A stretch of DNA of 64,000 nucleotides from Parelaphostrongylus tenuis (taxonomy: Eukaryota; Nematoda; Chromadorea; Rhabditida; Metastrongylidae), in NCBI GenBank assembly GCA_019055375.1, contig JAHQIW010005860.1, forward strand, positions 1 to 64,000, in the 5' to 3' direction. The translations under genes were made by a program, and so were the position numbers. Shown piece by piece: positions 11,645-24,660 of this stretch. The notes beneath the pieces are model-generated. The model had not been told where the DNA came from and searched no databases. It was given only the letters and a program-made list of their open reading frames with translations. Numbering within the stretch: position 1 is the first letter of the stretch; each line of letters begins with the position of its first letter.

Positions 11645-13651
11645 TGTACACAGCTCGACGATCGACGAAGTGTAGGACATGCTTTTGCAGTTACACATCG
11701 AAATGTCCTTTCTGAGAAGTCCGACGATAACGAGGGTATTGAAACGATCATCACAGCTAGTAGCTTTCAGAACAGTGAGATAGGCGATGAAGCACCATTC
11801 ACGTCAGCCAACACCGGAGCAGTGGATGACTGGTCGAGTCGCGTAGTGGACCGAGTCCCAAATCTTTCGATGATAGTCAAGCTGACAGAATAACGGATTA
11901 CGCGGCTGTCGGGATCCAGTGGACTTTTTTGAAGTACCTATGAACGGTGTTTGGGATCTGCTCCTGGATCAACAAGCTAAAGATGAAAGATTGGAATGAG
12001 ACGACGGTCGACGAAATGGGGAAATTTATTGTCTTGTGTCCGAAAATGTGTGCATCTGAATGTTACTACTGGACCGATTACTGGGACAGCCGTCTGAGTC
12101 TTTCGGGAGTCTCAGTGGCGCCACAGATCATGCCAAGGCATCGTTACGATGAGATCATGACCCATCTACATGCACTCGGCACTGTCGAAGCTAACACACA
12201 GGAGCTGTTTGAAATAAGACAAATTATGAAAGTAGTGATTGTCAATTGCAAAGCTTCGTAGAGGTCGGGAAGAGATGTATGCATTGACGAGTCGATAGTA
12301 CAACTCAGAGGAAGAATCGAGCTCCATTAGTACGCTTCCTTGCAAAAGAAGCAAATTTGGTATAAAGCTTTTCAAAGTTTGTGGTGAAAGAGTATACTCT
12401 ATAAGACAATGATCTATACATGTGCAGAAAGAACTCCCGAATCTGGCGAGCCTTTACCGGAACGTGTGTTGATGAATTTGATGCGAAGCCTGCTAGATGA
12501 AGAAGTCACCTTCACGCAGACAACTGGTACACCTGGGTCTCTATAGCGGAAAAAAAACTGTTGCAGAAAAATACATAATTGACTGGAACCTGCAAGAACA
12601 GGCAGAAAGGTATGCCAAAGGAGTGCATGCGGGGGAAACTGCCTGCATATGGGCGAGTGGAGAGCTGTGCAAAATCGGAATACATTATAGTATTTAGATG
12701 GTTTGATAAGAGGCAAGTGCAGATACTTTCAACATACGGCTAGTGCAGATACTTTCAACATCCGACGTAAATTAGGGCAAGAAGATGTTTATATTTGTTG
12801 GAAACTACAACAAGAATAAGGGGTTTGATAACCTCACAGACCAGATGGCTGCCTACTCTCCACTCTTGAGAAGGACCAAAAATGGCACGTGCGTGTTGCT
12901 ACTAACTTCATAATCTGAAGTTCCCTACTTCAGGTACGTACGCATCCTCTTTGATTTCGTCTATACATGTTGCTGCTAAACGCTCACATAGTGTACTACG
13001 CCAACAAGGGACGAACCACATTGAATGAGTTGAAGGAGGCGGTTTATGTCAGTTATCTAGGAGACGATTCTCGGTGAAAGAAGACTAGCGGAGTACTCAA
13101 AACAACTTCACGAGAAAACCATCGCCGATGTGAGGCTACAAAAAGTGGGTGTCGGCTAAGAACAGTTCACTCTAATTTCAAAACTGTGCTAAAAATAAAT
13201 ACTAGATGTGTTCGATGTAGAACGCATTTCTGCTCAAAGTGTTATGACACCTCACGTCTCTGTAACCAGCAATGTTACGTAGTTGCTGTTTGTAATCAAT
13301 AAACAGATATTTCATATTAATTGTATTTTTATTACATTTATTTTATGTCGTATTATTTGAGGTGCACTATTGTTTTCGTTTTCCTGTGTTACACGTAAAT
13401 ATAATATGTCGTAAGTTGCAGATTGTTGGAAACAATTTTTATAAATTGCTGATTGTTGAATAAATGTGTGATGAACAAATTGAAGGCGTTGGTCGCTTGT
13501 GTTACGGTGTTACTATATGGAATATGGTGAGATTCGGTGTGCCAAAGATTCGAGCATGTTATAGTGAAAACACAAGGAACGGACGATTGGTGCGGACGAA
13601 GAGGTGGGCGAGCCAGGCTCCCACCTCAGTCCGTGGTAGGCAACCGGTTAA
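11645..13651 (+). pseudogene. piggyBac-like transposase relic, copy 2
   Basis: A broken plus-strand frame shows piggyBac order. An acidic N-terminus (SEKSDDNEGIETIITASSF, about 11715-11770) is followed by a helical DDE-entry region in the open frame 11947-12261 (WNETTVDEMGKFIVL, then YYWTDYWDSRLSLSGVSVAP, then IMPRHRYDEIMTHLHALG). Next come the first catalytic Asp in VCIDESIVQLRGR (about 12275), the second in DNWYT (12519-12533), the third in KGFDNLTDQM (about 12815) and a C-terminal Cys-rich zinc-binding stretch (TRCVRCRTHFCSKCYDTSRL, 13202-13261). Several stops and frameshifts separate these parts. The element ends at CCGGTTAA, with TTAA at 13648-13651, the piggyBac target site. A tandem 26-bp duplication lies at 12717-12767. 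It is inactive as written. Confidence 0.78.
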
Positions 13652-13654
13652 AAA

Positions 13655-13950
13655 ATAGTTGCCGCTAGTAATGATTTGAATGCACGCCGTAATTGGGCGG
13701 GCGCAGACTATAGCAACATTTGTAAGTTGATATAACACCGCTCTAAATCAAATCGCTTGCTACATTACTTTTCTTTGACATCCATTAACGCTATCAGAAA
13801 GATATGTTTTTAGTTTCATTAATTTTTCTGGTACAAAAAGGTAGAATGGCATGATTCCTAACCCGCACATTCCACTGAATGGATGATCCGAGGGCGGTCA
13901 AACCAGAGAAGGCAAAAATGGAGAAGTCACACATGAAGATACGGTAATGA
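13655..13950. other. Intergenic, nothing recognised
   Basis: Lies between the piggyBac relic and repeat R1 copy 2, with no coding or repeat signal. Confidence 0.3.
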
Positions 13951-14361
13951 TATAGCAAACCTCCTAAGGGAGTTTTGCTATGTTTTCGGGAATTACATGA
14001 TAATTTAGGCAACGCAGATGGTTCATGACCTTAGAGAGCAAGTGGTATCGCAGAGGTTCGAGGACCTTAAATAGGAAATGGTCCAATTGGCGAGGGTGGC
14101 ACCCAGCTGCCACCAACCTCAACAGTCAGTTCGATCGCGGGTCATCATCCGAACGTGTCGTGTGACTTCATCCGGACCACCTCATCTCAAATCGTAATCT
14201 ATCCATTATTGCTCTCTCCACACAATCTCGTTGTCTTGTAACTAATTGCTTTCATAAGGTTACGTTCATACAACTGTCAGATGAACTCAATAAAATTGTT
14301 AGAGGAACATAGCGCTTCCGTGGCGGAGCAAACTCACTTAGGCTATGCTCGGCCCACCACC
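13951..14361 (+). repeat. Dispersed repeat R1, copy 2
   Basis: Direct repeat of 8377-8781 over its whole length (see that entry). Both copies end at the same CGGCCCACCAC, which suggests a true element boundary rather than an arbitrary break. Confidence 0.7.
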
Positions 14362-15467
14362 AATGCTTTTGGGTGGCGTCTTTGCTACAAATGACATGAG
14401 TCAATTCATCGTTTCGAGTCTCGCTATTGAAATTGCGACTACATTTTTTTCTGCATAGCATACACTGCCCCACTTAATGGGTAATCGTTCAATGAATTAT
14501 TGCTCAGTACTTCGATATATAAGTGTAGCTCAATCTTTTCGCGGCCCTTGTGTAACGAGTTTATTATGTACACTGGCGAACATTACGAGTAATACGCTTT
14601 GATTTCAAAACAAACTCTTTCCGCTGTTTTTTTTTTTCGAACACATACAATATTTTTGCAGTTATTCGAAGGCCTGCCCATCACAGATGTTATGTTCATC
14701 GCTTTTTGAGAAAAAACCCTAGTTTAGATTGGAAAATGTGTGAAACTGTTTCTCGATCAAATTTATTGGTGGATTATATAATTTTTGATTGCTTTTAAAC
14801 GAATGTATCTCCAATTATCCATTAAGTGCCCTGAAAAACATGAAAAAATAGGTGGAGCCTAGGAGGAAGCTGCATTTTTTGAGAATCATCAATGTTATAT
14901 TGCCTAGAATTTGATTACTCATTGTTTTAAGACCGAATGGAAAGTCAGATATGGTATCAGGGACTCCGCCCATGAAAAGATGTGGTGTAAGTGATATGTG
15001 GAGTTTTCAGTTAACAACTGTTGCACAGATCAATTTTGTCGGTCTGATTAGCGTTATCACCTGACTGACGCACAACTGTTTTCCTTACGAAGTAGCGATA
15101 ATGATTAAGCAGCCGCCCAGAATGGAGAAAATTATATAGTCTGACCACATCAATTAGACATGTCCTGTGCTGATATAATTGAGCAAACACAGGATTTTTG
15201 GCCTGAGAACCGCCATTTGTCGGATATTTTCAACTTGTACCTGCGTTTTTCACCTGTCTTATGTAAAAAAAAGTATGCCGAGATAAGTCTCGAATTTTTC
15301 CATTCCCTTTCAAGTAATCTAATGCAGGGCAAGAAGTCATTTTCCTACTATAACCTTTTCAAAAATACCTTCCCAAGAGATCTATGGCAAGGACAGCGAG
15401 GATCGTGTACTGTTTCCACGAACCGATAAAAGGCTCATTAGTGGATTCCAGCGCAGAATGAATACCT
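14362..15467. other. Intergenic, nothing recognised
   Basis: AT-rich. The open frame at 15160-15429 has no recognised domain and is matched by an antisense frame. Confidence 0.3.
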
Positions 15468-16114
15468 GGAGGAAAAGAAAGTTCTGAGGCACCCATGCAC
15501 ATCATGGGGCTATTGCAGTTCCTTTTGTAAGATTTCCCTACTGAAGGCTTATATAATATTCGTGTTTATTTTCACTTTGTTACAAGCCGCCGCCATGTCC
15601 AACGATACAATCGAAGTTCGTGTTTCATTGCGTCTTTATTGGAGAAAGAGTCTTTCACAGAGAGCTGCAATCGATGAAATCAACGAAGTTGAAGGAGAAG
15701 GCACACTAGATGCTATTTTCAATGTTTTAATCCCGGAAATCCTGCTCTCGAAGACAAGCTATCATTCAGGGCGTTCAACAAAGTTGAACAACGAAGACCT
15801 GAATGCTGCTTTTGAAGATGAACCCTTGTCAAGTGCTCGCGAATTGGCAACCGAACTTAATGCTTCGCATAAAATTGTGCTAACTCATCTCCAACCGCTT
15901 AATTTTGTCCACAAGAAACCACGACAAGATCCGCAAAATTTTCCGATCAATGAAACACTTTTTGAAGGGTTACCGATTTGAATCGTTCGACCAATGGCAG
16001 AAAGTCGTAGAAAACGATGGTGTTTATTTTGAACAATAGTTATTACTGTTTTTTTTTTATTTTCATGCGTAAATTTTCAGTTTTTCACAAGTGCCCCAGA
16101 ACCTCCTTTCCGAC
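15468..16114 (+). mobile_element. Internally deleted mariner
   Basis: Terminal inverted repeats are visible: left GGAGGAAAAGAAAGTTCTGA (15468-15487), right (complement) GGAAAGGAGGTTCTGGGGCA near 16114-16091. The frame 15595-15981 encodes a mariner N-terminus: a first helix-turn-helix in LYWRKSLSQRAAIDEINEVE, and a second DNA-binding part in DEPLSSARELATELNASHKI ending near HKKPRQDP. After a short stretch the transposase C-terminus resumes out of frame (WQKVVENDGVYFEQ, 15990-16038). The catalytic middle with the D,D34D triad is missing, so the copy could only move with help from another transposase. Length is about 650 bp against about 1.3 kb for a full mariner. Confidence 0.78.
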
Positions 16115-17160
16115 TTATTTGGAAGGCGGTACTTTCCTGTTAGACGGCGACAAGTAATTAATCGAATCTTTCATAGGAATGTGAGTAAATACTCGAAAGC
16201 TTTAGCCTCTGGCTAATACTACGCATAGCCGGTTCTCTATAACAACCTATTGTAACGCTGTAAAATCCAAAACAAAATCACGTTTCACACAACCACGCGT
16301 TTTTTTCTTATCCCTCTTACATTTAGCTGGACAAAACTCCTTCCTTGAGTGTTAGTATTCATTCGATAGCACAAGTTTCCTAAAACTCAAAAATGTGCTT
16401 GCTTCTTCAAAAAGTCTTTAGATAGTGGTGTAGAAAACGGAAAACATTTGTGCTCCACATCTTGCTGGACAGAGCTCTTTCTTCAGACTATTGGTATGCA
16501 TTCGATAGCGTTAGTTGCAATGATTCCAACGCTGTGCTCATTTTCAGGGATAGACCGTTTCACTGCAGTGTAGCAGGAAAAATAAGATAAAGCTTTACAA
16601 ATTCGGCGAGTTTGTTTGCCGGTCAACTTAAGAGAAAGGGAGGAGCGGCGGGGCGAACGATCGACGCGGATTATATGTGTGGGATGCAGCTTGTTTTGTA
16701 TTGGGAATTTCTTCTTTGGTTCTTGAAAGAAACTCCATATAAAACTATTGACTCAGATACCACGAGTTTTCCTCTTCACGTTCACATGCTTTTCGTGCCT
16801 CCATTCAGTTATAGGCGTGATAGAAATGAAGGAGCGGGCCGATGTAAAACATAATTTTGATTTGGATTTTACAGCATTATTAGAGAGTGTTTTGGAAAAT
16901 ACGGTCACGTGACGCGCTAGCTAGAGACGCATGCTTTTGAATGATTACTGAAACACCTATAAAAAGCTCTTGTATAGAGAAGAAGCTCAATTATTCTTTT
17001 GTCGCCGTCTAGCAGAAAAATACCATGGCACCAATTTGCTGAGCTCTGAACAATGCTAGGCTCGGAGTGCGGGATCGAACTCAAGCATGTACCGTAGGGC
17101 ATTTCAGTCACTGCGCTATATGCGACCTTATCTGTTTGCATAACGACATTAATTCAACTT
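16115..17160. other. Intergenic with family D and SINE A-like fragments
   Basis: About 16330-16560 repeats family D words twice (CATTCGATAGC, ACAGAGCTCTTTCTTCAGAC). About 16970-17130 holds a degraded tRNA-like stretch on the minus strand (complement of GTGCGGGATCGAACTC and TTTCAGTCACTGCGCTATAT), close to SINE family A. Confidence 0.4.
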
Positions 17161-17164
17161 CGGC

Positions 17165-17560
17165 CAACTCAGTAGGCATATCATGACACAATATCTCACT
17201 TCATCCGGAAGCGCGTGATCTAACCCGTTGCACTACTAACGGTCGTTTTCCCATCATTCTTGTACGCTATAACGTATCTATCTACGAGCAACCAACCGTC
17301 AACAGTTGCTCAAGGTAGTCGGTATCGGCATTGAACCCAGTCACGTTAACAAATATTGGGTATTGGATGATCAAAACGAATTCTTATAAATTTGAACGCT
17401 CGACAGATGCGTTGTAGCGTCGAAAGGATGATGGGCGTTAGTAGTGCAACGAATTAGAGCACGCGCTCCCGGATAGAGTCAGATGTGGGCTCGAGTCCCA
17501 CCTGACGCAAAAGTTTGCACGTCACTCTACACCACTAATTATGTCACAATATGTCATCGA
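17165..17560. repeat. SINE family B fold-back: two divergent tRNA-like units
   Basis: A minus-strand tRNA-like unit (about 17195-17265) and a plus-strand unit (17435-17508) sit back to back around a spacer whose ends are also inverted (TACGCTATAACGTATCTA against ATGCGTTGTAGCG). The plus unit is the best-kept tRNA-like sequence in the window. GCGTTAG pairs with CTGACGC as a 7-bp acceptor stem, GTGC pairs with GCAC as a D stem, and GTGGG pairs with CCCAC around a B box (GGGCTCGAGTCCC). The anticodon loop lacks the usual U33 and no discriminator base or terminator fits, so it is called tRNA-derived, not a tRNA gene. Confidence 0.7.
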
Positions 17561-17799
17561 GAACACCAATCAATCAAACTTCGTTTTAGTGCCCTACTTA
17601 AAGAACCTGAAAACTTTCTTGTACGTGCTACAGACTCGCGAAATGTGACTGAAATCGTAATATCAGTTTTAAACGACAAAAGAGAATTATCCAGTGAATT
17701 GCGAAAACTGCTCAAACATTGAATAGCAGCTGATTGGAAACTTTACTGAATAAATCAAAAATTCTTGATCCTCTGCACGGTGCATGACAAAATTGTGCA

Positions 17800-18095
17800 A
17801 ACGAATAAAAGGATGAAAGCTCTGAACGTTGATCAATCGTTGAGGGATGCGCCATGCATTCGTCTCTATTTTTTAACTTTGTTCGAAGTGATTGAATGCA
17901 TATCAGGCCAATACAATGACTTGCGGTGGCCCCCCGCTGAACCGAGTCAGTGCTGTTTATCCTCCCAGACAAGTTTGGAACCAGTCTGGTAACAATTTAC
18001 CGAGCCCGGAGAGGAAGATGGCTTGGATAGTGTACGACCAGAGGACCATTAACCGTTGGTCCACATGCGTTCTGTGAACTGATGTAGTATACTTA
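17800..18095 (-). repeat. SINE family A, copy 4
   Basis: Plus-strand complement words are GTTGATCAATCGTTGAGGGA, GCGCCATGCATTCGTC, TGATTGAATGCATATC and CAGTGCTGTTTATCC. The head at 18030-18090 is degraded. Confidence 0.68.
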
Positions 18096-18424
18096 GGAAA
18101 TTAGGTCATTAGTTTATGGGAAACGGATATGCAATTGCAGAGATCCGGTAGATAGTGCCCTGGCTTCACTTAACCATGCCAACCAATGCCTTCCGTCCCT
18201 CTTGGATTGTCATACTGGTGCCGGGCTTAGCTGAGAAGCTTCCACCCATTCAAAGGTTCCTCAAATGCTGCAATCACTGCAAGAATAAGCTACCTCAGGT
18301 GAAAGTGCTCCTTTCTCTCATCCAAAATTTTTCGCTGCTGTGATTATAGAACTAGTTCGATGACTGTTTCCTTCAGCTTCATAATGTATGTTCATCACAA
18401 CAACTCCAAATCACAACCATCGTC

Positions 18425-18660
18425 ACCATGCATTTTACTCAATAAAACATCGTTGAAGATCACTTCATGCATATCTGGACTTTAGATGGACTTAAAATGG
18501 CCTACTGATGTATAAGATCAATGCATTACACTTCTAGACGAGTATGGTATCAGTTTACCAGCCCTATAAGGACGGAAGGCTTGGTGATCCGGGGGTGTGG
18601 AGTCAAGCCAAGGATCATGTGTGCTAGTAATACACCTCCAACCATTGAGCTACACGCGTC
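18425..18660 (-). repeat. SINE family A, copy 5 (5' truncated body)
   Basis: Contains CTTCATGCATATCTGGACTT and the complement of a tRNA-like head ending CATTGAGCTACACGCGTC at 18643-18660. The copy lacks part of the middle. Confidence 0.5.
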
Positions 18661-18712
18661 TGTGCAGTCTATCTAAAAGAAGTGAGAGCACATGTGAATG
18701 CATTTTTTGCAG

Positions 18713-20596
<1,884 letters not shown>

Positions 20597-21689
20597 AAAT
20601 TCCTTGTCGCGTCTCTACTCTGTTAGTTCGCCGCCTTCACCTTCTAGTTCTACATTTTTTATTCTTTTTGCTTCCTCCTGTGCCTTCTTGTCCTCCTCTA
20701 TCTTCAAACCATTGACTTTTTTTACAGTAAATTTCCTTTTATACCGCTTAAGAAAACAATTTTCTTAATCAAAAATTTAGCATTACGATCATGAGCCATA
20801 TGAGATGAAGTGATGACGACAATTTCGGTTTCCATTTACCTTTTAGTGAAAGTGACATTAAGTAAGTTGAACATGTAAAGGATACCAAGAAAACTTTTGC
20901 CTTTCAGCCGTACAGTTTGAAGAGAAGGTTTCATAAGAAAAAGCTCCACCTCAGTCGGTCTGGTTGAAACTACAAATAATTTCTTGGTGTACAAAACCGA
21001 TTAATCTCCTATAAATTACTTATGAACGATCAAAGCAATTCAAATTCCCTAATGATACGCAGAATTTTGATGCATACTGGGAACGATCTCTTGTAACTGG
21101 AAATTTGACGCACGTTGTATTGTTGAAGTTTATGTACGATCTGCTGGTTGACTGAAGGCACACCGAAATGTTAGCCATCAAATTTTGAGGGAGAGGTACC
21201 AACTTTGCGCAAGTTTCAAATAAAGAAAAGGGCAGTTTGTAAGAAATTTTGCACTTCATGTCGAGATTCAGAGATAGCCAGATTTTTGAGCGTTCACGAC
21301 GTAATTTTTGAAGTGTTCATTTTGAAGAAAAAAAAAATCTCATACTGTTGCAACGATAAAGACGATTCATTTATTTAATCAGAATGACCAGGATATGAAT
21401 TTACTTCAGATAAGTTAAAATAACAAGAAATTTGTTATAACTTAGTAGTCAACCTTGTAAAAAGTAGTTTTATACAGTTAAAAAAAATTGCTCACACGAA
21501 TAACATGACCAGTAATTATAACAAAAAATGCAATAAACCTTTCGATACTATTCGGTTATGAGGAGACAATTGAAAAACCCTATTTTTGGAGAGGATTGTT
21601 CCATAGAATTGGTAGTAAACACTCGAAAGCTAAGATTTCAGACTGATATCCTACATCGCCACTTTTCGAAAAGCCTTCTTTGACGTTGC
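20597..21689. other. Intergenic, nothing recognised
   Basis: AT-rich, with no exon chain or repeat partner noticed. Confidence 0.3.
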
Positions 21690-21860
21690 TACAGAAGAAA
21701 ATTTCTCGCATTGCATACGCGTATACATGTTGCCTGATACAGCTCTTTCTCTGGATTATAAGTAATCATTCGATAGCATAATCGAATTTGATCTCAAACC
21801 TGTGCTTATATCCTGAAAAGACCGTTTCTCTGAAACGCAGCTGGTAACAAGCCTTATTCC
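21690..21860 (-). repeat. Family D repeat fragment
   Basis: The complement of the unit at 24478-24640: CAGCTCTTTCTCTGGATTAT, AATCATTCGATAGCATAATC, CTGTGCTTATATCCTGAAAA, then GACCGTTTCTCTG. Confidence 0.6.
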
Positions 21861-21964
21861 ACGTAGGAGCATCGACGTCCTGCGCGAATAACGTGGCCGA
21901 TGGCTGGCAGTGGCCAGTGAACTATAACGCAATATAAATTCTTTTTATTTAACCGCTTCTAGAG

Positions 21965-22298
21965 ATGGTATGATGCTTCAAGCATATACCCATTGATGTA
22001 GAGTGATGTGCAAAACTTTCGCGTCAGGCGGGACTAGAACCCGCATCTCACTCTTTCCGGAAGCCCGTGCTCTATCCGTTACACTACTGACGTCCATATC
22101 ACACAACACTCTTTCTACGCTACGTGCATCTATATGTAAGCGCCAGCCGTCAACGGCCTGGCCCGGGTAGTCGCTTTCGACATTGAACCCAGTAACGCTG
22201 ATAGATATTGGATATTAGAGATCAAACGAAATTCTTTTTACTTAACCGCTTCTAGAGCTGGTATGATGTTTCAAATATGTATCCACTGATGTAGAGTC
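21965..22298. repeat. SINE family B copy, interrupted by the RTE LINE
   Basis: The minus-strand tRNA-like unit at about 22015-22095 has a clear B box on the minus strand (GCGGGTTCTAGTCCCGC). The family B spacer follows (ACGCTACGTGCATCTA, CATTGAACCCAGTAACG). The sequence from about 22245 starts a second unit and stops at the LINE insertion point. Its last 12 bases, 22287-22298 (TGATGTAGAGTC), are repeated at 24261-24272. Confidence 0.65.
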
Positions 22299-24260
22299 CT
22301 TAGGACTTAGTCCTAAGTTTCTAAGTCTGAGTAACTTAGTCCTAAGGTCACGAAGAGACGCTTGTCTCCGCAGACACTCGAGCTGATACGTCAACGTGGA
22401 ATCGCACGAGCTGCAGGCGACCGAAACCTTACGTCCGAACTTGCGAAACGCTGCAGAGAAGCGATAAAAGAAGACCTCAAAGAGAGAAGAGCAGCAGTTA
22501 TGGCAGAAGCTGCAGAAGCCGGGAAGAGCATTCGCAAAACCCAGCGAGGCTCCGCCAACTATAAGACCAAGATGAATGCACTCCGATACCCTGACGGGAC
22601 ACTTACGGCTTCGAAAAGGGCTATGGAGAAAATCATCCACCATTACTACTCGGATCTCTTCGCTAGCCATGTCCTCTTAGCGTCATATAAATTGAAAGAG
22701 ACTGAATATGTCGTTCCACCAGTCCTACCTTCCGAAATCCGACATGCTATATCGTCGATGAAGAACAGAACAACCTCGGTCCAGACAGGACTAGACCAGA
22801 ACACCTTAAGAACCTGCCGCCAGTTCTCATCAGCACCGTGGCTCGGCTCTTCACTCGCTACCTGTCAGAATGCAAGGTCCCTATTCAATGGAAAACCAGG
22901 AAGACCGTATTGTTGTTCAAAAAGGGAGACCTTCACGACATAGGCAATTATCGCCCAATCTGCTTGCTGTCCGTTGTCTATAAACTTTTACTCTCGTCAT
23001 CCTGAACAGGATTCACAGATCACTGGACGAAGGACAGCCATGCGAACAAGCAGGGTTCCGCAAAGGATTTAGTGCCATAGACCATATACACGATTACAAG
23101 ACTCATTGAAGTTTCGCGAGAGTACAAACAACCACTCTGTCGCACTTTTATCGATCTGAAAAAGAATTTGATTCAGTGGGAACAGAAGCGGTTATGGAGG
23201 CTCTAAATAACCAGGGCGTCTCTACTCGGTACCTAACGATCCTTCATGAGCTTTAAAAGATTTCACGACCAAAATATCTCCATTCTACAACAATATCACC
23301 ATTGACGTAAGAAGAGGGGTTCGACAAGGCGATACAATTTCGCCAAAACCATTCACTGCCACCCCACAAAACGTCATGCGAACATTAGAATGGGACGATA
23401 TCGGAGTGAAAATTGACGGTCGACAATCAAAACACCTTTGCTTTGCTGACGATATCGTTCTCATAACACGAAAAATCAGACAAGCGGAACGAAGGTTGAC
23501 CGATGTCGATAACGCCTGTGGAAAGATTGGTCTTCAACTAAATCTAACGAAAACAATGTTCCTGAGGAACGGATGGGTTTCGAATGCCCCATTCACGCTC
23601 AACGGAACGACAATCTCCGAATGTTCCAGTTACGTCTATCTAGGTCGTGAAATCAACATGATGAACGACCTAGCTCCAGAGTTGAGCAGGAGAAACGAGC
23701 GGCTTGAGGAACGTTGGAGAGCATCGAAGATGTAATGAAGAGGACAAAAAACATCCGACTCCGTACCCACCTTTTCGACTCGACAATTATCCCTGCCTAA
23801 CGTATGCAGCAGAAACCTGGTCGCTACGTAAGCAGGATGAAAGATCACTTGCCGTTATCGAACGCGCACTCGAAAGGTCGATGCTAGGAGTATCCCGTAT
23901 CATCGCAAATGAGAGAAAGATCCGAAGTTCCGACCTACGTCAACGATCGAAAATCAGAGACGCCGTCCTACACGCCAGGATATCGAAAATAAGGTGGGCC
24001 CATGCGCTTCAAGACCGATGGTCGAGAGCCGTTATTGACTGGATTCCTCGGGACGTCAAGCGCTCTGAAGGAAGACCACTGACCCGTTCGTCCGATTTCT
24101 TCACGAAAGCGATAGAAGAAAGATATGATGCTCAGCGAATCCCTAGAGCGAGGAGGACCCACTGGGCTACTCTTGCACGCGATAGGGAAAAATGGAAGTG
24201 TTGCTGGTACCCGCTCGAGTCACTCGACGATCAACGGGACGACAGGTGATACAGGTGAGG
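22299..24260 (+). mobile_element. RTE-type LINE, 5'-truncated copy 1
   Basis: Bounded by a 12-bp duplication (22287-22298 and 24261-24272). After about 47 bp of palindromic filler, the frame 22362-22700 encodes the linker before the reverse transcriptase (LIRQRGIARAAGDRNLTSEL). Reverse transcriptase motifs follow in broken frames: LLFKKGDLHDIGNYRPICLL (22912-22970), CEQAGFRKGF with a frameshift (about 23040), GVRQGD-like (about 23320), and the catalytic CFADDIVLITRK (23440-23475) inside the frame 23376-23735. The C-terminus is in 23704-24249 (TYAAETWSLRKQDERSLAVI, then RRTHWATLARDREKW). The tail ends GACAGGTGATACAGGTGAGG. No apurinic endonuclease part remains. Many frameshifts make it inactive. 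Confidence 0.85.
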
Positions 24261-24272
24261 TGATGTAGAGTC

Positions 24273-24660
24273 TAGTCCTGCCTGACGCGGAAGTTTTGCA
24301 CATCACTCCACATCAATGGGTGTTTATGACGCAATAATCGATTTTCGAGCATATATGAACGCGTAGAGAAGTGTCGCGTCAGCAGTCCACGGGCTGGCCT
24401 CACGCGCAAGCATGTGAATTGGCCAAAGACCTCTTGCTCACACATGCGAATCAAATCTATTTAAACCGCTGCGCTGAAGAGAAACGGTCTTTTCAGGATA
24501 TAAGCACAGCGTTGGAATCAAAAACGATTATGCTATTGAATGATTGCTAATATTCCAAAGAAAGATCTCTTTCCGGCGAGAAATATGCACGTCTGCAACA
24601 CAAGAAATCACCTTTTGTAATGACGTCAAATGAGGCTTTTTCGAAAATCGGTAACGTGGT
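24273..24660 (+). repeat. SINE B remnant followed by family D repeat
   Basis: 24273-24330 is the 3' flank of a family B unit (CCTGCCTGACGCGGAAG, then TTTTGCACATCACTCC). From about 24340 the family D body follows: GAATTGGCCAAAGACCTCTT, GAAACGGTCTTTTCAGGATA, GCTATTGAATGATTGCTAAT. Confidence 0.55.

Noticed and set aside
17435..17508. Functional tRNA gene
   Set aside because: Acceptor, D and T stems pair, but the anticodon loop lacks U33, the anticodon stem is weak and the sequence is one of many diverged repeats.
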